Assembly: GCF_008629655.1 (NCBI RefSeq)
Contig: NZ_VWSG01000006.1
Span: 159,714 to 223,713 of the forward strand
Length of the DNA: 64,000 bases
Direction: 5' to 3'
Origin: Paenimyroides baculatum
GTDB lineage: Bacteria > Bacteroidota > Bacteroidia > Flavobacteriales > Flavobacteriaceae
Below are positions 7,874 to 15,901 of this stretch, in pieces (position 1 is the first letter of the stretch; the number at the start of each line of letters is the position of its first letter). The position numbers were made by a program, and so were the translations under genes. Below the pieces are notes generated by a model that was not told the origin of the DNA, did no database searches, and worked only from the letters and a program-made list of their open reading frames with translations.

Positions 7874-8467
7874 ATGATTATGAAAACTAAACTATTTACC
7901 TTGATTTTTGGTACGATTTTATTCGCATCTTGTCAACAAAAAGAAATGAAAATCAGTCGATCTGATTTTTCTGTTGTAACTGAAATGACTGATTTTAGTC
8001 CGGCATATATTATTAAGAATGCAGAAAGTAAAGTCGAAATCAAAAAAAACAGCTTGATAGGAAATACGCATTGGGTACTTTCTGTTGATAGGGATTTAAC
8101 GATGAATGAAGTTGCTCCGTTTTTACATGAACTGACCGAAAAAAAGCATAAAGTTGGCGGTATGCACGAAGATACCAAAGATATTTACATGGTTTACAGC
8201 GATACCCTTCACAAGCAAAATGCGTATGTAAAAATTCCGTTTAAAAGCTTTGCTTTAGGCGAGCAACCCGTTTATGAATTAGCTGAAGGAGTTCAAAGTT
8301 TGTTTTTAAAATCGGTTGCCGATGCAAAAAATCCTTTAGATAAAACACAGACTTATTTGGTAAGAATCGATGAAAAAATAAGGGTTGAAACCTTTGTGAA
8401 TATTCTAATAGAATTAGAAAAACAAAAGGTTTCAGAAAGCCTGAATAGCGAAGTTTATGTGAATTAA
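7874..8467 (+). CDS. lipoprotein of unknown function
   Basis: A 197-residue protein (or 195 from the ATG at 7880) with a lipoprotein signal peptide ending FASC. The mature part has no family I recognise; it contains two similar stretches about handling of charged residues (TMNEVAPFLHEL and RVETFVNILIEL) but no catalytic motif. The next gene starts a few bases downstream, so the pair is probably one transcript. Confidence 0.6.
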   Translation: MIMKTKLFTLIFGTILFASCQQKEMKISRSDFSVVTEMTDFSPAYIIKNAESKVEIKKNSLIGNTHWVLSVDRDLTMNEVAPFLHELTEKKHKVGGMHEDTKDIYMVYSDTLHKQNAYVKIPFKSFALGEQPVYELAEGVQSLFLKSVADAKNPLDKTQTYLVRIDEKIRVETFVNILIELEKQKVSESLNSEVYVN

Positions 8468-8476
8468 TAGTGATTG

Positions 8477-8863
8477 ATGATGAATAAAAAATGGATATTT
8501 AATATTTCGATTTTACTAAATGTACTTTTTATAGTTGTATTTGTTTTTAATTATTTTAATTCGCCAACGTATGAGCTAGGAAGATTAAAGAAAGATTTAA
8601 AAATAAGTTATTTCAGTAGCGATAGTACATTTTTTTACCTGCCAAAAGGACTGACTGTAAGAAATGTATCTCAAAGAGGGATAGCTGCGATTAGTCAATT
8701 TGAGAATGAGAGATTTGCAATTGTTATTACAAGTGATAATGATTTGGTAGATTATGATGTTTCTAAAGATAGTTTAAGCCCTGTTGGTAATTTTTATTCT
8801 GCGGATAATTATAAATATGAACAAAAATCTATTGATGATGATACGGTTCATTCTTTAAAATAG
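8477..8863 (+). CDS. hypothetical protein with N-terminal membrane anchor
   Basis: A 128-residue protein with one hydrophobic segment (about residues 8-27) followed by a soluble domain of about 100 residues with alternating strands. No family recognised. ATG at 8477 (or 8480) is preferred over TTG at 8474. Its last 35 bases overlap the end of rlmH on the opposite strand, which is unusual for this otherwise well-spaced region. Confidence 0.5.
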   Translation: MMNKKWIFNISILLNVLFIVVFVFNYFNSPTYELGRLKKDLKISYFSSDSTFFYLPKGLTVRNVSQRGIAAISQFENERFAIVITSDNDLVDYDVSKDSLSPVGNFYSADNYKYEQKSIDDDTVHSLK

Positions 8864-9302
8864 TAAAACCACGGTAAATCTGTTCAATAACAAACAAACG
8901 GACCATTTGGTGCGAAAACGTCATAGCTGAAAGCGATATTTTACCGTTTGCTTTTTTGTAAACATCGTCTGAAAAACCATAAGGTCCGCCAATTACAAAT
9001 ACCAAAGTTTTAATACCAGCATTCATTTTCTTTTGAAGTTCATCGGCAAAACCAACGCTCGAAAAACTTTTTCCGTTTTCATCCAATAAAATCAAATGAT
9101 CGGTTGCGGTAAGTTTACTTAAAATCAATTCGCCTTCTTTTTGCTTTTGTTGCGCTTCCGAAAGGTTTTTAACATTTTTAATATCGGCAATAACCTCTAA
9201 ATCAAACTTAATATAAAAGCCCAAACGCTTGGTATATTCGTCAATTAACGCTTGCAGATTTTTATTGTCGGTTTTACCAATTGCCAAAAGTTTGATGTTC
9301 AT
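8829..9302 (-). CDS. rlmH: 23S rRNA (pseudouridine-1915-N3)-methyltransferase
   Basis: A 157-residue SPOUT-class methyltransferase, exactly the usual length. Visible landmarks: LDENGKSFSSVGFA, FVIGGPYGFSDDVY (SAM-binding knot), LSAMTFSHQMVRLFVIEQIYR and the C-terminal NEPYHHQ that reaches into the ribosome. It modifies pseudouridine 1915 in helix 69 of 70S ribosomes. The start at 9302 (MNIKLLAIGK) fits the family; an ATG-like extension to 9320 would fall inside the promoter. Confidence 0.95.
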   Translation of the reverse strand: MNIKLLAIGKTDNKNLQALIDEYTKRLGFYIKFDLEVIADIKNVKNLSEAQQKQKEGELILSKLTATDHLILLDENGKSFSSVGFADELQKKMNAGIKTLVFVIGGPYGFSDDVYKKANGKISLSAMTFSHQMVRLFVIEQIYRGFTILKNEPYHHQ

Positions 9303-9317
9303 AGAAATTTGTTTTTG

Positions 9318-9325
9318 CAAAAATA
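9318..9325 (-). promoter_or_regulatory. -7 element (TATTTTTG) for rlmH
   Basis: Perfect TAnnTTTG match on the minus strand, 15 bases before the rlmH ATG at 9302, between the upstream stop codon and rlmH. Confidence 0.5.
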
Positions 9326-9332
9326 GTTTAGT

Positions 9333-9674
9333 TTAGCCAATTGCCAAACCATTTTCTACAGCTTTTCCCGGAGCAAGCAAAGTAACTTCCTTATCACTAC
9401 CAACAACGCCCAAAACCAGACATTCGCTCATAAAATCGGCAATTTGCTTTGGTGGAAAATTAACCACAGCAACAATTTGTTTACCAATTAAATCATCAAT
9501 ACCATACAAAACGGTAATTTGCGCCGATGTTTTTCTAATGCCTATTTCTGATCCAAAATCAATCCACAATTTATAAGCAGGATTTTTAGCTTTTTCAAAC
9601 GGTTGTGCATCAATGATGGTTCCTACACGAATATCGATCTTTTCAAAATCGTTCCAAGAAATTTCTGTTTTCAT
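9333..9674 (-). CDS. tRNA-binding domain protein (CsaA-like)
   Basis: A 113-residue single-domain protein with the OB-fold tRNA-binding module: DIRVGTIIDAQPFEKA at the N terminus, then the GKQIVAVVNFPP and FMSECLVLGV segments. Free-standing members (CsaA) bind tRNA or unfolded proteins and have been called export chaperones. It lies just upstream of rlmH, which has its own promoter. It is divergent from nadC. Confidence 0.85.
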   Translation of the reverse strand: MKTEISWNDFEKIDIRVGTIIDAQPFEKAKNPAYKLWIDFGSEIGIRKTSAQITVLYGIDDLIGKQIVAVVNFPPKQIADFMSECLVLGVVGSDKEVTLLAPGKAVENGLAIG

Positions 9675-9699
9675 TATTGTTTTATCTGTAACTATATTC

Positions 9700-9707
9700 C
9701 AAAAATA
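9700..9707 (-). promoter_or_regulatory. -7 element (TATTTTTG) for the CsaA-like gene
   Basis: Perfect TAnnTTTG match on the minus strand, 25 bases before the ATG. It lies back to back with a near-match TACTTTAG at 9719-9726 reading toward nadC. Confidence 0.45.
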
Positions 9708-9745
9708 CCAAAATTTCGTACTTTAGCCATTAAAGATTGAAAAAA

Positions 9746-10606
9746 ATGATATCAAAAGAACAGTTTAATAAAGAATTAGAATTAATTATACAAAATGCCA
9801 TTCGTGAAGACGTAGGCGATGGCGATCATAGTTCGTTAGCCTGTATTCCTGCAGATGCTATGGGAAAAGCAAAATTATTAGTGAAAGACGAGGGAATTTT
9901 AGCCGGAGTTGATTTTGCTAAAATGGTTTTTAATTATGTGGATCCAAAAATGCAGGTCGAAGTTTTTATAAACGACGGAACTCCTGTGAAATACGGTGAT
10001 ATTGCTTTTTATGTTACAGGTAAATCACAATCGATCTTAAAAGCAGAACGCGTGGTTTTAAATTCCATGCAGCGAATGAGTGCTATTGCAACGAAAACCA
10101 AGTTTTTTGTAAATTTAGTGGAAGGAACGAAAGCAAAAGTGTTGGATACCCGCAAAACTACGCCGGGAATTCGCGCTATTGAAAAATGGGCAGTAAAGAT
10201 TGGCGGAGGCGAAAATCATCGCTTTGCTTTATACGATATGATTATGCTGAAAGACAATCATATTGATTTTGCAGGCGGAATTACACAGGCAATCACACAA
10301 ACAAAGCAGTATTTAAAAGACAATAACAAAGACTTAAAGATTATTGTTGAAGCCAGAAATTTAACCGAAATTGAAGAAATTCTTACAAATGATGGTGTTT
10401 ATCAAATTTTAATCGATAACTTTAATTATGATGATACCAAAACAGCCGTTGCAATGATAAACGGTAAGTGTTTTGCAGAATCATCGGGAAATATCAACGA
10501 AAAAACCATTCGTAATTATGCAGAATGTGGTGTCGATTTTATATCAAGCGGCGCACTAACACACTCTGTTTACAATATGGATTTAAGTTTAAAAGCCGTT
10601 TTATAA
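9746..10606 (+). CDS. nadC: nicotinate-nucleotide pyrophosphorylase (carboxylating)
   Basis: A 286-residue quinolinate phosphoribosyltransferase, the step from quinolinate to nicotinate mononucleotide in NAD synthesis. Motifs: REDVGDGDHSS, LNSMQRMSAIATKT, VLDTRKTTPG, KIGGGENHRFALYDMIMLKDNH and the phosphate-binding SSGNI / DFISSGALTHS. ATG at 9746 is chosen over a TTG three codons earlier. The gene abuts the YihY-type gene with no gap. Confidence 0.95.
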   Translation: MISKEQFNKELELIIQNAIREDVGDGDHSSLACIPADAMGKAKLLVKDEGILAGVDFAKMVFNYVDPKMQVEVFINDGTPVKYGDIAFYVTGKSQSILKAERVVLNSMQRMSAIATKTKFFVNLVEGTKAKVLDTRKTTPGIRAIEKWAVKIGGGENHRFALYDMIMLKDNHIDFAGGITQAITQTKQYLKDNNKDLKIIVEARNLTEIEEILTNDGVYQILIDNFNYDDTKTAVAMINGKCFAESSGNINEKTIRNYAECGVDFISSGALTHSVYNMDLSLKAVL

Positions 10607-11536
10607 TTGGGGAAATCATCAGTTAAAATAACAAAACTGCCGGTCATTGGCAAACTCATTAAGCTTTCTATGCGGACAAAGCTGCCCGGTTTAGAAGGCT
10701 TAACTTTATATGAATTGTTGCGAATTTATTTTGCAGGAATCGTAGAAGGCGCCTTGAATTACAAAGCCGGATCCATTGCCTTTACTTTTTTTATGGCACT
10801 TTTTCCGTTTGCGTTATTTTTGCTGAACCTTATTCCTTATATACCTATCGATAATTTTCAGCAGAGTTTTTTGTTGTTTGTAGAAGAAAATGTTCCACCG
10901 AATACCTACGATGCTATTGAATTAATTTTGGTCGATATTATGAGTAATTCGTACAAAAGCTTGATATCAACAGGGGTAATTATGTCGGTTATTTTCATGG
11001 CTAATGGTGTAAACGCCATCATTAACGGTTTTCAGTCATCTTCGCATTTATCAATTTCTCGAAATTTTTTCAGACAATATTTAATAGCAATCGTTTTATC
11101 GGTGTTGTTAAGTTTAATGCTGGTTCTTTCTGTAGCCGTGTATTTATCAGTAGAAGTATTGATGCATTTTTCGGAATATCCGTATTTGGCTGATATCGGT
11201 CGAAATATTTTTGTGGTTTTAATGATCTTGCTCACCGTATCCATTCTTTACAAATTTGGATCAAGAGAAACCAAACATTTGTCTTTTATATCCTACGGAT
11301 CGGTTTTTACAACCATCTTAATGTCTTTAACTTCGGTAGCTTTCGGGTTCTATGTATCAAAATTTGCAAAATATAATGAGTTGTACGGATCAATTGGTAC
11401 ACTTTTGGTTATAATGATTTATATTTGGATTAACTGTATGATTTTATTGTTGGGTTTTGAATTAAATGCAGCGATTTATACAGCTAAACGAAGAAATTTG
11501 TATATTAGTAACAGTAAAACAAAAAATAACGTATGA
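10607..11536 (+). CDS. YihY/BrkB-family membrane protein
   Basis: A 309-residue inner-membrane protein with about six spans (segments starting near residues 50, 105, 155, 195, 230 and 270). The PGLEGLTLYELLR and KAGSIAFTFFMALFPFALFLL stretches are typical of the YihY/UPF0761 family, whose function is unsettled despite the old name ribonuclease BN. It starts with TTG immediately after the nadC stop; the alternative ATG at 10670 would cut the conserved N terminus. Likely co-transcribed with nadC. Confidence 0.85.
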   Translation: MGKSSVKITKLPVIGKLIKLSMRTKLPGLEGLTLYELLRIYFAGIVEGALNYKAGSIAFTFFMALFPFALFLLNLIPYIPIDNFQQSFLLFVEENVPPNTYDAIELILVDIMSNSYKSLISTGVIMSVIFMANGVNAIINGFQSSSHLSISRNFFRQYLIAIVLSVLLSLMLVLSVAVYLSVEVLMHFSEYPYLADIGRNIFVVLMILLTVSILYKFGSRETKHLSFISYGSVFTTILMSLTSVAFGFYVSKFAKYNELYGSIGTLLVIMIYIWINCMILLLGFELNAAIYTAKRRNLYISNSKTKNNV

Positions 11537-11958
11537 AAAATGTAATTGCAACTTTTGTATTAACAGCTTTTGCGGCTTTAAGCATGCAGGCGCAAACAGT
11601 AACAGGTAAGTGGAAAACGATTGATGATGAAACGGGTAAACCAAAATCAATTGTAGAAATTTCAGAAAAAAACGGAAAAATTTATGGTAAAGTGGTTGAG
11701 ATTTTAACTGATAAAAAAGATGCCAAATGTGATAAATGTCCGGGTGCCGATAAAGGTAAACCAGTTAAAGGCTTAACAATTATCAAAGGACTTTCTAAAG
11801 ATGGTAAGGAATATTCTGGTGGAACAATTACCGATCCTTCATCAGGAAAAGAATATAAATGTGCCTTAAAATTGAACGGATCCGATAAATTAGACGTTCG
11901 TGGCTACGTTGGTATCCAAGCTTTAGGACGCACACAAACGTGGGTTCGCGTTAAGTAA
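11533..11958 (+). CDS. DUF2147 exported protein
   Basis: A 141-residue protein with signal peptide (cleavage after AQA) and the DUF2147 pattern: GKWKTIDDETGKPKSIVEI, GKVVEI and a C-terminal GYVGIQALGRTQTWVRV. A CDKCPG pair of cysteines lies in the middle. Such proteins have a lipocalin-like fold and unknown ligand. Its ATG overlaps the YihY stop (ATGA), so it is in the nadC operon, and it is followed by a strong terminator. Confidence 0.85.
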   Translation: MKNVIATFVLTAFAALSMQAQTVTGKWKTIDDETGKPKSIVEISEKNGKIYGKVVEILTDKKDAKCDKCPGADKGKPVKGLTIIKGLSKDGKEYSGGTITDPSSGKEYKCALKLNGSDKLDVRGYVGIQALGRTQTWVRVK

Positions 11959-11976
11959 TTTCACAATAAACAATTT

Positions 11977-12014
11977 AAAAGCACTTCTTTATTAAATGTA
12001 AAGAAGTGCTTTTT
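11977..12014 (+). terminator. Rho-independent terminator after the nadC operon
   Basis: Perfect 15-base arms (AAAAGCACTTCTTTA and complement) with a 7-base loop, running into a T-rich tail that also forms the priA promoter. Confidence 0.8.
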
Positions 12015-12018
12015 GTTT

Positions 12019-12026
12019 TATCTTTG
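12019..12026 (+). promoter_or_regulatory. -7 element (TATCTTTG) abutting the priA start
   Basis: Perfect TAnnTTTG match ending only 4 bases before the priA ATG, so transcription from it would start at or within a base or two of the start codon. Confidence 0.5.
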
Positions 12027-12030
12027 TTTT

Positions 12031-14481
12031 ATGGACTATTTTCTAGATGTTATTGTGCCCATAGCAGTAACAACTACTTTTACATATAGGGTTTCGCAGG
12101 CAGAGTACAATTTTTTGCAGCAGGGCATGCGCGTTGCCGTTCCGTTTGGCAAACGTTTGGTTTATACTGCAATGGTGTTGAATAAACACAGTCAGAAACC
12201 GCAGGTTTACGAACCAAAAGACATTCATACGATTATAGATGAACAGCCTATTGTTACTAAAATTCAGATTGAATTTTGGCAGTGGATTTCGCAATATTAT
12301 ATGTGTTCGTTAGGCGAAGTTTACAAAGCGGCTTTACCAAGTGCTTTTTTGTTGGAAAGTGAAACAATATTGAGTTTTAACCGCGATTTGGTGGTTGATT
12401 TAAGATCACTGTCTGATGATGAATTTTTATTGTACGAAGCTTTTGAAAAGCAGCCCATTTTACGGTTTGATGAGGTTCAGAATATTCTTAACAAAAAGAA
12501 AGTTTTCGGAGTTATTGATGAATTATTGAAAAAAGATATTATCTACCTAAACCAGCATATTCACGAAAAATACAAACCAAAACTGGTTAAATACGTTTCA
12601 TTACACGATAATTATAAAGAGGAAAAAAACTTAATAAACCTTTTAGACAATGAATTAAAAACAGAAAAACAGCGTGCGCTTGTTTTAAAGTATTTTCAAT
12701 TGAATACACAAAAAGCAGCTGTCGAATTAAAAGAATTATTGAAAGAAGCCGAAGTTTCTGCAGCTATTTTTAATAATTTGGAGAAAAAACAGGTTTTTAC
12801 GGTTTATACGTTAGCCGAAGATCGTGTGCAGTTTACCGATGCTTTTTTAAACGATATTCAGTTTACCGAAGCCCAAACAACAGCCATTCAAACAATAGAA
12901 GATCAGTTTGAAAAACACGATGTAACCTTATTAAATGCCGTTACCGGAGCAGGAAAAACCGAAATTTATATAAAGCTGTTGCAGGAATGTATCGAAAAAA
13001 ATCAGCAGGCATTATTTCTGGTTCCCGAAATTGGCTTAACCACACAATTGGTTCAGCGTTTAACGGCTTATTTTGGAAACAAAATTGCAGTTTATAATTC
13101 TAAATATTCCGAAAACGAAAGGGTAGAAGTATATCAGCATGTGTTGAATAATACCGAAAATGCTCAAGTTGTAATAGGTTCACGCTCATCAATCTTTCTC
13201 CCGTTTAAAAATCTGCAGTTAATTATTGTTGATGAAGAACATGAAGCAAGTTACAAACAGGTCGATCCCGCACCACGTTTTCACGCGCGTGATGCCGCTA
13301 TTGTTTTGGCGAAAATGTTTAATGCGAAAGTTTTGTTGGGATCGGCAACCCCAAGTTTGGAAAGTTATTACAATTCGTATCAGCAAAAATACGGCTATGT
13401 AGAATTAAATCAGCGTTTTACAAACGTTCAGTTGCCCGAAATCGTTTTGGTCGATTTAAAAGAAGCTCGCAGAAAGAAAGAAGTGAACGGAATTTTCAGC
13501 GTAAAGTTGATTGATGCCATTACCGAAGCTTTTTATAACGGCGAACAGGTTTTGTTGTTTCAAAATCGACGCGGATTTTCGCCTGTTTTAGAATGTTTAA
13601 CCTGCGGAAATGTGCCGCATTGTACCTCGTGCGATGTCAGCTTGACCTATTATAAACGACAAAATTATTTAAAATGTCATTATTGCGGTTACACCATGGC
13701 AATGCCTACAAAATGCCATAGTTGCCATAGTACCGAATTGACAACGAAAGGCTTGGGAACCGAACAGATTGAGGATTCTTTACGATCGATTTTTCCAAAC
13801 AAGCGAATTGCCCGAATGGATCAGGATACAACTCGTGGAAAATTTGCTTTTGAACGATTGATCGATGCTTTTAAAAATCAAGAGATCGATGTTATGGTTG
13901 GAACACAAATGCTGGCAAAAGGACTCGATTTTGACAATGTTTCGCTTGTAGGTATCATGAATGCCGATAGTATGCTGACTTTTCCCGATTTCCGAGCTTA
14001 TGAACGTGCTTATCAGTTAATGACACAGGTTGCAGGTCGTGCCGGCAGAAAAAACAAACAGGGTAAAGTATTGATCCAAACTTACAATCCATACCACAAC
14101 ACCATACAGCAGGTTACCCAAAACGATTATAAAGGAATGTTTAAGGAACAGATGTATGAGCGTTTAAACTTTAAATATCCGCCGTTTTACCGTTTGATAC
14201 GTTTGCAAATGAAACATGCAGATTTTAATAAAGTAAAAGAAGCATCGAATTGGCTAGCTTCAAATATGCGGAATAATATAAACGGAATTTTAGTTTTAGG
14301 TCCGCAGGAACCATCAATAAACCGAATCCGAAATCAGTATATTCAGATTATTTTAATAAAACTTCCGCTTAACAAACCGGTAAATGTTCTAAAAACCGCT
14401 ATTCAGAAAAGTATCAATAGTTTAGAAACCATTGGTATGTATAAAGGTGTAAAAACAACTATAAGCGTTGATTTTTATTGA
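12031..14481 (+). CDS. priA: primosomal protein N', replication restart helicase
   Basis: An 816-residue superfamily 2 helicase that reloads the replisome at stalled forks. The N-terminal DNA-binding domain is at residues 1 to about 110. The helicase core has Walker A TGAGKTEIY (about 315), DEEHEASYK (Walker B), GSATPSLES and a C-terminal QVAGRAGR motif. Between them lie eight zinc-binding cysteines in four pairs (CLTCG, CTSC, CHYCG, CHSC; about 530-570). ATG at 12031 gives the usual start MDYFLDVIVP; an earlier TTT/ATT-type start is excluded by the promoter. Confidence 0.97.
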   Translation: MDYFLDVIVPIAVTTTFTYRVSQAEYNFLQQGMRVAVPFGKRLVYTAMVLNKHSQKPQVYEPKDIHTIIDEQPIVTKIQIEFWQWISQYYMCSLGEVYKAALPSAFLLESETILSFNRDLVVDLRSLSDDEFLLYEAFEKQPILRFDEVQNILNKKKVFGVIDELLKKDIIYLNQHIHEKYKPKLVKYVSLHDNYKEEKNLINLLDNELKTEKQRALVLKYFQLNTQKAAVELKELLKEAEVSAAIFNNLEKKQVFTVYTLAEDRVQFTDAFLNDIQFTEAQTTAIQTIEDQFEKHDVTLLNAVTGAGKTEIYIKLLQECIEKNQQALFLVPEIGLTTQLVQRLTAYFGNKIAVYNSKYSENERVEVYQHVLNNTENAQVVIGSRSSIFLPFKNLQLIIVDEEHEASYKQVDPAPRFHARDAAIVLAKMFNAKVLLGSATPSLESYYNSYQQKYGYVELNQRFTNVQLPEIVLVDLKEARRKKEVNGIFSVKLIDAITEAFYNGEQVLLFQNRRGFSPVLECLTCGNVPHCTSCDVSLTYYKRQNYLKCHYCGYTMAMPTKCHSCHSTELTTKGLGTEQIEDSLRSIFPNKRIARMDQDTTRGKFAFERLIDAFKNQEIDVMVGTQMLAKGLDFDNVSLVGIMNADSMLTFPDFRAYERAYQLMTQVAGRAGRKNKQGKVLIQTYNPYHNTIQQVTQNDYKGMFKEQMYERLNFKYPPFYRLIRLQMKHADFNKVKEASNWLASNMRNNINGILVLGPQEPSINRIRNQYIQIILIKLPLNKPVNVLKTAIQKSINSLETIGMYKGVKTTISVDFY

Positions 14482-14493
14482 GATGTTTGGTGT

Positions 14494-14585
14494 TGTCATT
14501 CCGACGAATGGAGGAATCTGAAAAAGATATAAATTTGATGGATTTTAGAGATTCTTCATTCTACTTCGTTCCATTCAGAATGACA
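14494..14585. repeat. dispersed inverted repeat (TGTCATTC...GAATGACA type)
   Basis: Imperfect inverted repeat: TGTCATTCCGACGAATGGAGGAATCT on the left (given here only as family, positions 14494-14519) and its near complement at 14549-14585 with an extra internal segment. Similar units are scattered in many Bacteroidota genomes. It lies between priA and the rpsF promoter. Confidence 0.6.
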
Positions 14586-14619
14586 GACGATACTTTGTAT
14601 CAAAATAAATAAGAAACTA

Positions 14620-14650
14620 TTTGTTAATAAAAATAACTATCGTATCTTTG
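14620..14650 (+). promoter_or_regulatory. rpsF operon promoter (TTTG-N19-TATCTTTG)
   Basis: A full Bacteroidota promoter: -33 TTTG at 14620-14623 and -7 TATCTTTG at 14643-14650, spaced 19 bases, 34 bases before the rpsF ATG. The best complete promoter in the window. Confidence 0.75.
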
Positions 14651-14684
14651 CACCCAATTTTATAACAAATTAAATATAATTATT

Positions 14685-15026
14685 ATGAATCATTATGAAA
14701 CTGTTTTCATTTTGAATCCCGTTTTATCTGAAACTCAGGTAAAGGAAACAGTACAGAAATTCGAAGATTTTCTTGCTTCAAAAGGGGCTAAAATGATCTC
14801 TAAAGAAGATTGGGGCTTAAAAAAATTAGCTTACGAAATTCAAAACAAAAAAAGTGGTTTTTACCATTTATTCGAGTACACTGTACCAGGTGAGGCAATC
14901 ATTAGTTTAGAAACTGAATTCCGTCGTGACGAAAGAATCATGCGTTTCTTAACAGTAGCTTTAGACAAGCATGCTATTTCTTGGGCAGAGAGAAGAAGAG
15001 AGAAATTAAAAACTAAAAAAGCGTAA
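14685..15026 (+). CDS. rpsF: 30S ribosomal protein S6
   Basis: A 113-residue S6 protein: MNHYETVFILNPVLSE at the start, then WGLKKLAYEIQNKKSGFYHLF and FRRDERIMRFLTVALDKHA. It binds 16S rRNA together with S18 on the platform of the small subunit. First gene of an rpsF-rpsR-rplI operon, with a strong promoter and 6 bases before rpsR. Confidence 0.97.
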   Translation: MNHYETVFILNPVLSETQVKETVQKFEDFLASKGAKMISKEDWGLKKLAYEIQNKKSGFYHLFEYTVPGEAIISLETEFRRDERIMRFLTVALDKHAISWAERRREKLKTKKA

Positions 15027-15032
15027 TTTATC

Positions 15033-15329
15033 ATGTCAACAATCGAGCAATCTGCAAAAGGTAAAAAAGACGGAGATATCAGATATTTAACGCCTTTAAA
15101 CATTGAAACTAACAAGACTAAAAAATATTGTCGTTTCAAAAAATCTGGAATCAAATACATCGATTATAAAGATGCTGATTTCTTATTAAAATTCGTTAAC
15201 GAGCAAGGTAAAATTTTACCACGTCGTTTAACAGGAACTTCTTTAAAATACCAAAGAAAAGTATCTGTAGCTGTAAAACGTGCACGTCATTTAGCGTTAA
15301 TGCCTTACGTTGCAGATTTATTAAAATAA
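15033..15329 (+). CDS. rpsR: 30S ribosomal protein S18
   Basis: A 98-residue S18 protein with the family core [25 protein letters not shown] and [32 protein letters not shown]. It forms a heterodimer with S6. The N terminus carries a charged extension of about 20 residues compared with the E. coli protein. It is followed by a 65-base spacer with a foldable leader before rplI. Confidence 0.97.
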
Positions 15330-15341
15330 AAACAAATTAAA

Positions 15342-15394
15342 GTTGTTGCCTCGCTACTGGCGGGCTAACTTCTTATTTAAAAAAGGACAACAAC
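15342..15394 (+). promoter_or_regulatory. structured leader directly before rplI
   Basis: GTTGTTG (15342-15348) is complementary to CAACAAC (15388-15394), the seven bases right before the rplI ATG. Inside lies a GC-rich hairpin GCC-T-CGC (15348-15354), loop TACTG, GCGGGC (15360-15365). The Shine-Dalgarno-like AAGGA lies next to the outer stem. Possible translational control element; not a class I can name. Confidence 0.4.
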
Positions 15395-15835
15395 ATGGAA
15401 ATTATCTTAAAACAAGATGTTCAAAAATTAGGATTTAAAGACGATGTAGTAACTGTAAAACCAGGATACGGTCGTAACTATTTAATTCCTCAAGGTATTG
15501 CTATTTTGGCTACACCTTCTGCTAAAAAAGTTTTAGCTGAAAACTTAAGACAAAGAGCTCACAAAGAAGCTAAATTAGTTGCTGATGCTAACAAAATTGC
15601 TGATGCATTAAAAGCTTTAGAGATCAAGATTGCTGTTAAAGCTGGTGGTGAAAAATTATTCGGTTCGGTAACGAATGCTGATATTGCTGCTGCTTTAGAA
15701 TCAAACGGTCAATCAATCGACAAGAAATTCATCACTTCAGGTACAATCAAACGTTTAGGTAAATATGCTGCAAACGTACGTTTACACCGCGATGTAATTG
15801 TTGAATTACCATACGAAGTTGTTGCTGCTGAGTAA
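15395..15835 (+). CDS. rplI: 50S ribosomal protein L9
   Basis: A 146-residue L9: MEIILKQDVQKLGFKDDVVTVKPGYGRNYLIPQG (N-terminal rRNA-binding domain), a long connecting helix, and the C-terminal domain with GGEKLFGSVTNADIA. Last gene of the rpsF operon, closed by a terminator 22 bases downstream. Its start codon abuts a potential stem-loop. Confidence 0.97.
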   Translation: MEIILKQDVQKLGFKDDVVTVKPGYGRNYLIPQGIAILATPSAKKVLAENLRQRAHKEAKLVADANKIADALKALEIKIAVKAGGEKLFGSVTNADIAAALESNGQSIDKKFITSGTIKRLGKYAANVRLHRDVIVELPYEVVAAE

Positions 15836-15857
15836 TTAGTTGCAAAATAGTATATTG

Positions 15858-15887
15858 AAAAACCTTCTTTTTAAGAAGGTTTTTTTT
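15858..15887 (+). terminator. Rho-independent terminator after rplI
   Basis: Arms AAAAACCTTCTT and AAGAAGGTTTTT with a 3-base loop and a run of eight T. Confidence 0.85.
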
Positions 15888-15901
15888 ATTAAATTTATCG
15901 A

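Noticed and set aside
9315..9325. Longer rlmH start at 9320
   Set aside because: It lies inside the TATTTTTG promoter element and adds residues not found in the 157-residue family standard.
15330..15394. A tRNA or small coding gene in the rpsR-rplI spacer
   Set aside because: Too short and lacking a cloverleaf or start-stop frame; the stem-loop is the only structure.
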